From a virus, in IMG/VR virus record IMGVR_UViG_3300030099_004033, positions 1-21,962 of that record: DNA of 21,962 nt. One strand, written 5' to 3'. Position numbers and translations under genes: made by a program. The notes under the pieces are model-generated. The model searched no databases. It saw nothing but the letters and a program-made list of their open reading frames with translations, and had not been told where the DNA came from. This document shows, piece by piece, positions 15,955-21,962 of this stretch (the first letter of the stretch is position 1; each line of letters opens with the position of its first letter).

Positions 15955-16586
15955 ATGAGAGTGTAATATTTAGACCTTTTGGTCCGTCCATGATGAAAGG
16001 GTCTTTGTCACCCGATATTGTAAAATTGTTGGATGACACAGCATCCGAGGTTTTAAATAGTGAAGAGTTGTCTAAAAAATTAGATTGGTCGCACAACCTA
16101 GCGGGTAATGTAAAAAAAGAATGTAGAATGCCTGACAACTGGCTTAATAGCGAACAAGCAAAACCTTTTACTTTGTATCTTGCTAATCAAGTAAAAAAAT
16201 ATCTCGAAGATCCACAAGTGCAAGCGTGTTTTGCAGATGGAAAGCAGCCTTATGAACACATAACCATGACTGCAGCTTGGGTAGTATCACAATGGGCTGG
16301 AGACTTTAACCCTTCACATTTACATGATGGCATATTGTCTGGTGTTTGTTATTTAAGAATGCCTGACCTTTCAGAAGAAATGTCCAAAGAGGATCATTAC
16401 CCTAGTGCAGCTAGAATAAGTTGGTTTTGTAATCAACCTAGTAATTTAAGTTTATACAAGTTTGAATATCTACCACAAGTAGGAGATTTTTTTCTTTTTC
16501 CTTCATGGGTGCCTCATACTGTATATCCTTTTAGAACACAAAATGTTGAAAGAAGATCATTATCATTTAACGTATATCTAAAATGA
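15951..16586 (+). CDS. 2OG-Fe(II) oxygenase-like protein, PF13759/TIGR02466 type (paralogue B)
   Basis: A 211-residue protein that starts with an ATGA overlap and a strong AAGGAG. It parallels the 8020 protein: RPFGP, KLLDD, NLAGNV, WVVSQWAGDFNP, KEDHYP, FPSW, VYPFRT and ERRS..SFN appear in the same order. Putative ligands are His 123 and His 125 (SHLHDG), distal His 189 (SWVPHTV) and Arg 201/202. The family normally runs near 200 residues, so it is full length. Sequence between 90 and 105 differs from the other copy, suggesting different substrate contacts. It is followed at once by another oxygenase gene (ATGA). The role is inferred as hydroxylation; substrate unknown. Confidence 0.86.
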   Translation: MNESVIFRPFGPSMMKGSLSPDIVKLLDDTASEVLNSEELSKKLDWSHNLAGNVKKECRMPDNWLNSEQAKPFTLYLANQVKKYLEDPQVQACFADGKQPYEHITMTAAWVVSQWAGDFNPSHLHDGILSGVCYLRMPDLSEEMSKEDHYPSAARISWFCNQPSNLSLYKFEYLPQVGDFFLFPSWVPHTVYPFRTQNVERRSLSFNVYLK

Positions 16587-17272
16587 AAAAAAATCTTTTT
16601 GATCATTATGATCAATTAAATATTAAATTAAATGACATTTCTAATTCTTTACACGATAAAGAAAACAAATTTGAAAAAATTAAAATTTTGTTTGCTGATC
16701 CAATAGGTATTTACAAATATGAAAACTCATTTACACAAATTGAAAAAGATTTTATTAATAGTGCAACATATAATAAAAATCATTCAAATCTAATTTCTAA
16801 TGATAATAATGTAATAGATAATCTTGCTTTAATAAACGTTAAAAACTTTATTAACAATTCTTTAAAAGATTATTTTAAAAATGTTTTTATACCAAAAAAC
16901 AATGTTAATATTTACATTACAGAATCATGGCTAAATAAAACGACAGAGGGTAAATATCATCATATACATAATCACGCAAACAGCATTATTAGTGGAGTTT
17001 TTTATTTTAATACAATAAAAAATGACAAAATAACATTTTATAAAGACAAACCAAATGCACCATATTTAAGAATAGAACCACAATCTTTTAACAATTACAA
17101 CTCAAGCTTACACTCTATTAATGTAGTAAAAAAACAACTAGTCCTGTTTTCATCTAATATAGAACATGAAGTACCAAAATTTAATGATAACGATGAGAGA
17201 ATATCTTTAGCGTTTAATACTTTTGTAAAAGGGGATATAAATAACACGTTTACTACTAAATTAAAATTATGA
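16583..17272 (+). CDS. Divergent PF13759-like 2OG-Fe(II) oxygenase
   Basis: A 229-residue protein beginning at an ATGA overlap and ending in another. Residues 33-47 (IKILFADPIGIYKYE) resemble the family's opening strand. HHIHNHANSIISGVFYF (126-142) aligns with the IHTHP..YLSGVYYL block of the 12143 protein, giving His 129 and His 131. VLFSSNIEHEV (187-197) has distal His 195, and DERISLAFN (204-212) provides Arg 206. It is Lys/Asn/Ile-rich: bases 16621-16680 contain 10 G+C of 60, lower than the other oxygenases. The N-terminal 30 residues are extra. It is probably an active but fast-evolving member, or an acquired copy. Confidence 0.75.
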   Translation: MKKNLFDHYDQLNIKLNDISNSLHDKENKFEKIKILFADPIGIYKYENSFTQIEKDFINSATYNKNHSNLISNDNNVIDNLALINVKNFINNSLKDYFKNVFIPKNNVNIYITESWLNKTTEGKYHHIHNHANSIISGVFYFNTIKNDKITFYKDKPNAPYLRIEPQSFNNYNSSLHSINVVKKQLVLFSSNIEHEVPKFNDNDERISLAFNTFVKGDINNTFTTKLKL

Positions 17273-17592
17273 AAAATATTGATTTGTTAAATTTTTTAAA
17301 AAAATTAAGTTATAAAAAAATAAATATTCCTAATTGTTTAGTTCACTACGGACACATAAAATCGATATGCATATTACCAAAATCCTCCGCTTATGTTTCT
17401 AACGGAAAAATACAAGTTTTTACAAATGATGAAAAACATTTAACTAAAGATTGGTCTAGACATTTAATTGATTTAACAGCTGAAAGCGCAGAAATTAAAA
17501 ATGAAACTAATAAAAATATATTTGCAATATTACAAGAGTCTTTAATACTTTCAAAAAATTATACTGATATTGTTTTTACTCTTAAAAATTAA
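17269..17592 (+). CDS. Unknown 107-residue protein ending the cassette
   Basis: ATG 17269 overlaps the preceding stop (ATGA). The protein begins MKNIDLLNFLKKLSYKKINI and contains CLVHYGHIKSICILPKSSAY and NGKIQVFTNDEKHLTKDWSR, suggesting a small beta fold with an amphipathic C-terminal helix. It has no signal peptide or membrane segment. I do not recognise a family. Its stop overlaps the stop of the opposing gene by four bases (17589-17592), so the two transcription units collide with no room for a terminator. A role in the same pathway is inferred from coupling alone. Confidence 0.55.
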   Translation: MKNIDLLNFLKKLSYKKINIPNCLVHYGHIKSICILPKSSAYVSNGKIQVFTNDEKHLTKDWSRHLIDLTAESAEIKNETNKNIFAILQESLILSKNYTDIVFTLKN

Positions 17593-18092
17593 ACAGCTGA
17601 CCAAGTTTTATTAGTAGAGTCAAATTTGTAAACAGGGGAACTTTCTCCTACAGGGGTTGCTCTCCATTCTAAAGTTTCTTCATTCCAAAAAACAGTTAAA
17701 GATCTAGCATCAGATGTAGGTTCAACTCTTTGTGCGTCTGTTGGTTGTGTTTTTGGTGCCTCGTATAAACATGTTGTTTCATTTAAAACCCAACTAGCAA
17801 AGTGAGGATAAACACCTGTGGTTGGTTGAATAAATGCGTCTCTTGCAGCATCATAAGTACCACCAATTTTTGCATAATTTTTTCTAAAAGGAGTTCCTCC
17901 CAAAGCATGTGTATTGCCTCCAGTATTAAATGAAGTTTGTTTCCAATTAGCATGTCCAGAAAAATCCTCTAACCATTGTCTGCCCAATTCTTCAGTTTCT
18001 GTTCCTGTGTTATTAGGATCTAAAATTTTATTATCAATCACTTCAACAGCTAAAACAATATTATTACTATCAAGTTTTGCAAAATGAGCCAT
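17589..18092 (-). CDS. Small marine-phage fibre-associated protein (MAHFAKLD type)
   Basis: A 167-residue protein starting at ATG 18090-18092 in a TAATG junction. It opens MAHFAKLDSNNIVLAVEVID and contains FRKNYAKIGGTYDAARDAFI (69-88) and SWVLNETTCLYEAP (100-113). These are hallmark segments of a small protein found beside tail fibres in marine phages, including cyanophages, as I recall. The function is not settled; suggestions include fibre tip, chaperone or accessory tail protein. The C-terminus (LTVFWNEETLEWRAT) is the usual final strand pair. Position immediately after the glycine-rich adhesin supports a fibre-related role. The stop is convergent with the 17269 gene. Confidence 0.82.
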   Translation of the reverse strand: MAHFAKLDSNNIVLAVEVIDNKILDPNNTGTETEELGRQWLEDFSGHANWKQTSFNTGGNTHALGGTPFRKNYAKIGGTYDAARDAFIQPTTGVYPHFASWVLNETTCLYEAPKTQPTDAQRVEPTSDARSLTVFWNEETLEWRATPVGESSPVYKFDSTNKTWSAV

Positions 18093-19066
18093 TATGAAAC
18101 CTTATATCTAATTTTAACGATACCTGATCCACCATTACCGCCACCGTGAGGTGCATGGCCTCCACAGCCGCCACCGCCACCGCCAGTATTAGATGAAGCG
18201 CTTTGAGCTGCGTTGTTGCTTCCGCCATTACCGCCGCCGCCAGTTCCTCCGCCCTGAGATCTACTACCGCCACCACCAGCATAAGTTGTGCTATCATCCC
18301 AAGCTAAACCATCGCCACCTGCACCATTACCATCAGTATTACCAGCTTCGCCTTTTCCGCCACCGCCACCGCCAATACCTGTAGTTCCAGGACCACCTGA
18401 GTTACCTTGATCAGCCGTTCCAGATCCACCGCCGTTGCTTCCGCCACCGCCGTTGTTTCCGCCACCGCCTCCAGAACCGCCACTACCACCACCACTTGCG
18501 TGAGGTGGGTGAGGAGCACCAAAACCACCGCCTACTGCGTTTAATGATCCTGTTGCAAAAGTTGAGTTGCTTCCTGAACTGCCTGGAGTTGTCTCTACGG
18601 TTGGAGCTCCAGCTCCGCCACCACCTATTGTGATAGCCGCTCCTCCAGTCGTTGGTGAATTATTAGTCACAACTAGCATACCACCAGCTCCGCCACCACC
18701 AGCACCTGAATTTGATCCGCCACAACTACCTCCACCGCCGCCTCCAGCTACAACTATATAGTTATACCCTTGGTTGCCTGCGGTTGTTATTGTAAAAGTT
18801 CCGTTGCTTGTAAATGTATGAAATTTGAAATCACCAGAGGTAGATGTAGTACCCCCAGTAGCTGCCATAAATACGACATTTTCTGTCCCATAAAATTTAG
18901 ACATTGCTAATGCTCCAGACGAAGGCACTGCTCCATTTGTTCCAGAGGCTGTAGCGGGAACTAATCCTGCTCCTGCATAATACTCACTTAAACTTATAGG
19001 GCTTGTTCCACCAAACTCTGTTTGAAGAGCAGTAAACGTTAAAGCACCTGATGTTGGTATTGCCAC
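18092..19066 (-). CDS. Glycine-rich tail fibre adhesin
   Basis: A 324-residue protein starting at GTG 19064-19066, chosen because AGGAGG lies six bases upstream and no better start precedes. Residues 1-62 hold two short related motifs: IPTSGALTFTALQTEFGG and VPSSGALAMSKFYG. Residues 70-106 form a beta segment (GDFKFHTFTSNGTFTITTAG) leading to YNYIVVAGGGGGG. Residues 107-314 are about half glycine with Ser/Asn. The end GGSGIVKIRYK is the conserved terminus of glycine-rich phage tail proteins. Such regions form polyglycine-helix sandwiches in phage adhesins, and the long Gly tract probably mediates receptor contact. It is followed by the fibre-associated small gene. Confidence 0.82.
   Translation of the reverse strand: MAIPTSGALTFTALQTEFGGTSPISLSEYYAGAGLVPATASGTNGAVPSSGALAMSKFYGTENVVFMAATGGTTSTSGDFKFHTFTSNGTFTITTAGNQGYNYIVVAGGGGGGSCGGSNSGAGGGGAGGMLVVTNNSPTTGGAAITIGGGGAGAPTVETTPGSSGSNSTFATGSLNAVGGGFGAPHPPHASGGGSGGSGGGGGNNGGGGSNGGGSGTADQGNSGGPGTTGIGGGGGGKGEAGNTDGNGAGGDGLAWDDSTTYAGGGGSRSQGGGTGGGGNGGSNNAAQSASSNTGGGGGGCGGHAPHGGGNGGSGIVKIRYKVS
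18125..18748 (-). repeat. Low-complexity GC-rich glycine-coding tract
   Basis: Long runs of Gly codons (GGC, GGT and GGA) interspersed with Ser, Asn, Thr and Ala. Bases 18421-18480 have 41 G+C of 60, against 10-20 of 60 in other sampled lines. The spurious open frames on both strands here are side effects of this composition. Confidence 0.85.
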
Positions 19067-19068
19067 GT

Positions 19069-20358
19069 TTAACCTCCTATTTTATCTACTTTTGTTTTTA
19101 ACTCTTTGATTGCTTCAATTAAAATACCAACCATATTACCATATGCAACAGATAAATACTCTTGTTTATCGTGTATGACTTCAGGTAGATGTGGTTGTAC
19201 TTCTTGTGCGATAACACCTGTGCCATCAACACCATCTCTTTTAAAAGTTACACCACGCATTTTAGAAACTTTTTCTAAAGCATCTTCAATTGTTTTAATA
19301 TCTGTTTTTAGCCTTTCATCAGAAAAGGCTGTTACATCATTATTAAATGTTGCTGCTCCAGCACCAGACATATCAAGAGTTAAAGCGGTAATTGTTGAAC
19401 CACCATCTTCACCTTTAAAAATTATATCTTTGTCATTTACGTTTGATGCAATAACAAAATCACTTGATGAATTTGTAAATGTACCTATCGCTGTTCCATC
19501 ATCTTTGAATTGAACATCACCACCGTTAGCATCTAAAATTATATCGCCCTCAACATCTAAAGTTAAATCTCCAGATGATAAATCTATTTCAGTGCCGTCA
19601 ATTGTAATATTGTCTACTGTAATACCAGCGTCCGCATCAACAACTCCGTTGAAGGTTGCTTTACCTGCATCAGACATATCTAATGTCAATGCAGTAATAC
19701 CTGCTCCACCATCGTCTCCTTTTATTACAAAATCTTTATCCTGAACTGCTGTAGTAATTACTAAGTCACCAGAATTTTGAGTTGTTAAATTGGCTACGCC
19801 AATGTTTGCTAATTTAAGATCCACTTGGTCGTCAGTGCTTGCTGTTATGGTTGTATCTGCATCAGCATCTAAAGTTAATGTTTGACCATTTAAATCAACT
19901 GGAGCAGTTAATGTTCCTGGTCCTGCAAAAACGTCAAACCAATTTGTTCCATCTGTAGCCACTAATCTAGTAGCACCATTTTCAATAGTTAAGGTATTAC
20001 CAGATGCTCCAAGTCTTGCTGTCATAGCGTATGGACCAGAAGATCCAGAATCTGTTGTAGCGTTAGTAATTAAATAAATTTTTTGTGTAGCTGGAAATTG
20101 AGCTATTCTTATAGCACTGTGCGCACCTGTTAATCTAATGTGAGCGTTTCTAGCTTGGTTATTTGCTTGTGATTGAGGTCCATCTGCATTTGTAAGAGTA
20201 GTCACAGCCGCATCGCCACAAGCTACATTTACAACTCCTGCAATTGAAAACTCTAATGATTGAGAAAAATTATTATTTGTGATTGTACCCCAAGTTCCTG
20301 AATTTTCTCCAGTTCCTTGAAGCTCTATTCTCAAACTTGTCGAATACGTTGAACTCAT
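19069..20358 (-). CDS. Tail fibre with C-terminal S74 intramolecular chaperone
   Basis: A 429-residue protein from ATG 20356-20358 with AGGAGAT before it. N-terminal residues 1-140 (LRIELQGTGENSGTWGTITN, then YLITNATTDSG) are a common phage tail-fibre start. Residues 150-340 are beta-helix-like with two related blocks (196-238 and 298-339). Residues 345-425 are the endosialidase-type chaperone (Peptidase_S74): SDERLKTDI at 346-354, then GVIAQEVQPHLPEVI and a helical end EAIKELKTKVDKIGG. In the family this domain trimerises the fibre, then cuts itself off at the Ser of that motif. Its presence indicates a trimeric receptor-binding or depolymerase-like fibre. No depolymerase residues could be identified. 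Confidence 0.92.
   Translation of the reverse strand: MSSTYSTSLRIELQGTGENSGTWGTITNNNFSQSLEFSIAGVVNVACGDAAVTTLTNADGPQSQANNQARNAHIRLTGAHSAIRIAQFPATQKIYLITNATTDSGSSGPYAMTARLGASGNTLTIENGATRLVATDGTNWFDVFAGPGTLTAPVDLNGQTLTLDADADTTITASTDDQVDLKLANIGVANLTTQNSGDLVITTAVQDKDFVIKGDDGGAGITALTLDMSDAGKATFNGVVDADAGITVDNITIDGTEIDLSSGDLTLDVEGDIILDANGGDVQFKDDGTAIGTFTNSSSDFVIASNVNDKDIIFKGEDGGSTITALTLDMSGAGAATFNNDVTAFSDERLKTDIKTIEDALEKVSKMRGVTFKRDGVDGTGVIAQEVQPHLPEVIHDKQEYLSVAYGNMVGILIEAIKELKTKVDKIGG
19073..19078 (-). promoter_or_regulatory. Shine-Dalgarno deciding the GTG start of the glycine-rich gene
   Basis: AGGAGG on the minus strand six bases before GTG 19064-19066. It overlaps the last codons of the upstream fibre gene. 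It is the strongest ribosome site in the fibre block. Confidence 0.75.
19342..19467 (-). repeat. Second copy of internal fibre repeat
   Basis: Codes residues 298-339 (SSDFVIASNVNDKDIIFKGE, then ITALTLDMSGAGAATFN). It is a diverged repeat of the 196-238 block, ending just before the S74 chaperone. Confidence 0.7.
19645..19773 (-). repeat. First copy of internal fibre repeat
   Basis: Codes residues 196-238 of the S74 fibre (SGDLVITTAVQDKDFVIKGD, then ITALTLDMSDAGKATFN). It matches the second copy in order and spacing. Confidence 0.7.
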
Positions 20359-20367
20359 AATATCTCC

Positions 20368-20397
20368 TATATAAAGTTAAAATTGAAAGTTTGTCAA
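20368..20397 (-). promoter_or_regulatory. Possible promoter ahead of the S74 fibre gene
   Basis: Minus strand TTGACA (20392-20397), an 18-base spacer, then TATATA (20368-20373). Initiation near 20361 would leave only about three bases before the ATG and exclude the AGGAGAT site, so a leaderless transcript or a chance match must be considered. Confidence 0.3.
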
Positions 20398-20402
20398 AAC
20401 TT

Positions 20403-21533
20403 TTATGCAGCTTTATGAACTTCTGTCCAACTAATATCGCTGTTTGAGTCATCTACCTCTGACCAGAAGGTTCCTTGTAGATTACCAGTGCTACTTGTAA
20501 CAGAAATCCCTGTTGGTGTAAAGTCTACACTTATAACTATTGATACATCTCCTGTCCTACTTTCCATTGAAACCGATGGTGCCTCATAGATTGTTTCTTG
20601 AGTTTCATCGCCAAGACTTAAAGTTGTACCTAAACCTGTAACAAATACAGATGTTTCTACAGTACCTAAGGCTGAGGTTAAAGCATTACCACTTGGGAAA
20701 ACAACAAATTCAGGATCAGCCTCTGCTTGGCCAACAGCTGATTGCATAGCAGTTTCAGAGCCAGCAACTACAGTAGTTTGTCCGTCACCTGATATTGAAA
20801 AAGTCCCTAGAGATGAAGTGTTGCTTACACCAGTAACTGAAATATTTTGATCTGTAGTAAGAGATTCTTCACCTAAAGATGAAGTTAAAGCTTGGCCTGT
20901 AAGAGCAAATGACCCACCTGTAGCGCCCCATTGTTGATCACTCCATCCTATAGATCCACCAGTATTTATATCTGTATCACGATTCCAACCTGTGGTTTTT
21001 GTAACGGCTACAGACTCATCTCCTAATGAAGAAGTCATACCGATACCTGTTACAGATATGTTTTGATCTGTAGCTATAGTTAAAGAACCAAAAGAGCTGG
21101 TAGCAGAAACTCCAGTCGGATTTGCTATTGCAATACCTGTGGCCACAGCATTTCCTGCAGTGGCCGTTAATGATACGCTTGGTAAAGTTATTGATGCTGT
21201 ACCAGTAACTGTTTCTTCACCTAATGATGCAGTTAATCCAATACCTGTAACCGAAACAGTATTATCACCATTACCCCATGCACCGTTACTCCAAGCAAAA
21301 CTTGATTCTATTGCATCACCGACGTTTAACCCTCGGTTCCATCCTTCTCTAATTTGTAATTCCGTAGATGCAGTAGCTGAAACTCCAGTTGGAGCTACAT
21401 TAATATCTAATACTAGACCTACGTCATTGACACTGGATGTGAGGGTAACACCTGTTGCGTCAACAGTACCACCTTGGTTCCAGGTTGCATTGTTCCAGGT
21501 TGACCGCCCCCATCCTACTAGTGGGGTAGTCAT
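20403..21533 (-). CDS. Repeat-rich phage tail / fibre protein
   Basis: A 376-residue protein from ATG 21531-21533 behind AAGGAGAT. It is built from about twelve degenerate 13-residue units with the pattern [PV]TG[IVL]xxTSSLG[ED]E, beginning near residues 26, 48, 95, 118, 139, 161, 211, 233, 280, 298, 319 and 340. Successive units are often 21-23 residues apart. Three Trp-rich modules interrupt them: GWGRSTWNNATWNQGG (7-22), a GWNR...WSNGAWG module (64-87) and a GWNR...WSDQQWG module (182-203). The C-terminus WSEVDDSNSDISWTEVHK is again Trp-rich. No enzyme motif is seen. Repetition suggests an elongated beta-repeat fibre component. Confidence 0.75.
   Translation of the reverse strand: MTTPLVGWGRSTWNNATWNQGGTVDATGVTLTSSVNDVGLVLDINVAPTGVSATASTELQIREGWNRGLNVGDAIESSFAWSNGAWGNGDNTVSVTGIGLTASLGEETVTGTASITLPSVSLTATAGNAVATGIAIANPTGVSATSSFGSLTIATDQNISVTGIGMTSSLGDESVAVTKTTGWNRDTDINTGGSIGWSDQQWGATGGSFALTGQALTSSLGEESLTTDQNISVTGVSNTSSLGTFSISGDGQTTVVAGSETAMQSAVGQAEADPEFVVFPSGNALTSALGTVETSVFVTGLGTTLSLGDETQETIYEAPSVSMESRTGDVSIVISVDFTPTGISVTSSTGNLQGTFWSEVDDSNSDISWTEVHKAA
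20475..21458 (-). repeat. ~22-residue protein-level repeat array
   Basis: Array of twelve [PV]TG...TSSLG units within the tail protein. Units are diverged at DNA level, so the array is old or under selection. Two Trp-rich modules account for the longer gaps. Confidence 0.7.
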
Positions 21534-21544
21534 ATTTTATCTCC

Positions 21545-21962
21545 TTACGCTATTCTCAAAATTGCAGCAGTTGCTTCAGCAGCTGGAAACGTAATTGTAA
21601 ACGTGCCAGACGTTGAAGATTTGACAGCACCAAAATCTAAAACAGCTACAGATGCATTAGTAGTCAATCCAGATACAGTAGAGCTGTTATAAATAACAGC
21701 TGCTTGTGCTGAAATAGTTGCACTTGTAAATGATATATCAGCAAAATCGCAAACAGCGGTGTCACCTGATAATGTTGGAGTAACAGAAGTTAATGATCCG
21801 CCACCTTCAGAATAAGTTCCTGAATTTGCTACTTCATCAGATGTTGTAAAAGCAGTTGTCGATTTACTTAAAGTTGCTTCATTGTCGTATAGCGCTAGTT
21901 TAAAAGTATTCCCCGTCGTTGCCGTAAAATTGTGTAGGCCTTTCAGGATCTCCACTTTGAAA
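21545..21962 (-). CDS. Phage structural protein, N-terminus cut by the right edge
   Basis: The frame is open from the window end to TAA 21545-21547. A GTG at 21953-21955 could be called as a start, but two upstream codons (Phe, Lys) continue the pattern FKVEILKGLHNF, which fits the MxxxFKxEILxGxHNF beginning typical of this marine-phage family. So the real start probably lies just beyond 21962. Visible features are TGNTFKLALYDNEATL, then YSEGGGSLTSVTPTLSGDTA and a C-terminal AVLDFGAVKSSTSGTFTITF ending in ILRIA. It is a compact beta protein, likely a minor virion or tail decoration protein. The next gene's Shine-Dalgarno overlaps its stop. Confidence 0.75.
   Translation of the reverse strand, partial: FKVEILKGLHNFTATTGNTFKLALYDNEATLSKSTTAFTTSDEVANSGTYSEGGGSLTSVTPTLSGDTAVCDFADISFTSATISAQAAVIYNSSTVSGLTTNASVAVLDFGAVKSSTSGTFTITFPAAEATAAILRIA

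Noticed and set aside
17560-17640. Bidirectional terminator between the cassette and the fibre block
   Set aside because: The two stop codons overlap, leaving no space, and no hairpin plus U-tract was found nearby.
18193-18761. Plus-strand Pro/Arg/His-rich and minus-strand frame-shifted open frames over the glycine tract
   Set aside because: They arise from the GC-rich glycine codons read in other frames, lack ribosome sites and have implausible composition.
18092-21533. Diversity-generating retroelement acting on the fibre genes
   Set aside because: No reverse transcriptase, template repeat or variable repeat was seen in this window.
21545-21955. GTG at 21953-21955 as the true start of the right-edge gene
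   Set aside because: Two in-frame codons before it extend the FKVEILKG pattern, so the gene is more likely cut by the window edge.
1-21962. tRNA, rRNA or CRISPR array
   Set aside because: No cloverleaf, rRNA signature or regularly spaced short repeats found by reading; a tRNA scan was not possible.

Overview
This window looks like part of the genome of a low-GC tailed phage, probably marine. The evidence is the density of tail and virion genes, near-continuous coding with 1-14 base overlaps, no tRNA, rRNA or housekeeping genes, and several protein types that recur in uncultivated marine phages. These types are an IPAMLSDGEFV-motif protein, SGAFGGSR-motif protein, MAHFAKLD-type small fibre-associated protein, an S74-chaperone fibre and PF13759/TIGR02466-type oxygenases. 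A SAR11-like or other AT-rich marine host is plausible, but this is inference from composition and protein style only.

Layout. (1) 1-7893, minus strand: five end-to-end genes (one cut by the left edge), joined by ATGA or TAATG junctions and reading leftward. They are probably virion, ejection or tail proteins. (2) 7894-8019: a 126-base divergent intergenic region with two overlapping sigma70-like promoters facing opposite ways. (3) 8020-12974, plus strand: an oxygenase, a small conserved protein, a GT-A glycosyltransferase, a large tail or DNA-stabilisation-like protein, two small structural proteins, a second oxygenase and a small conserved protein. (4) 12967-13158: a lone 63-residue minus-strand gene in a strand-switch island. 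(5) 13289-17592, plus strand: an eight-gene, translationally coupled, very AT-rich cassette. It holds a PKHD-type dioxygenase, two unknown small proteins, a SAM/spermidine-synthase-like protein, a DUF6445-like dioxygenase, two PF13759-like dioxygenases and an unknown small protein. (6) 17589-21962, minus strand: a fibre block with a small fibre-associated protein, a glycine-rich adhesin, an S74-chaperone fibre, a ~22-residue-repeat tail protein and a small structural protein cut by the right edge.

The standout feature is six separate genes with the non-haem Fe(II)/2-oxoglutarate oxygenase signature (HxD or HxH, distal His, Arg) within about 9.3 kb. They sit beside a glycosyltransferase and a methyltransferase-like protein, and next to the host-recognition fibres. 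Two of the oxygenases are clear paralogues. The substrates cannot be read from sequence. A working idea is a phage tailoring system acting on fibres, virion proteins or a host surface molecule. Single viral 2OG-Fe(II) oxygenases are common in marine phages; the number, coupling and mixture here are what is unusual.
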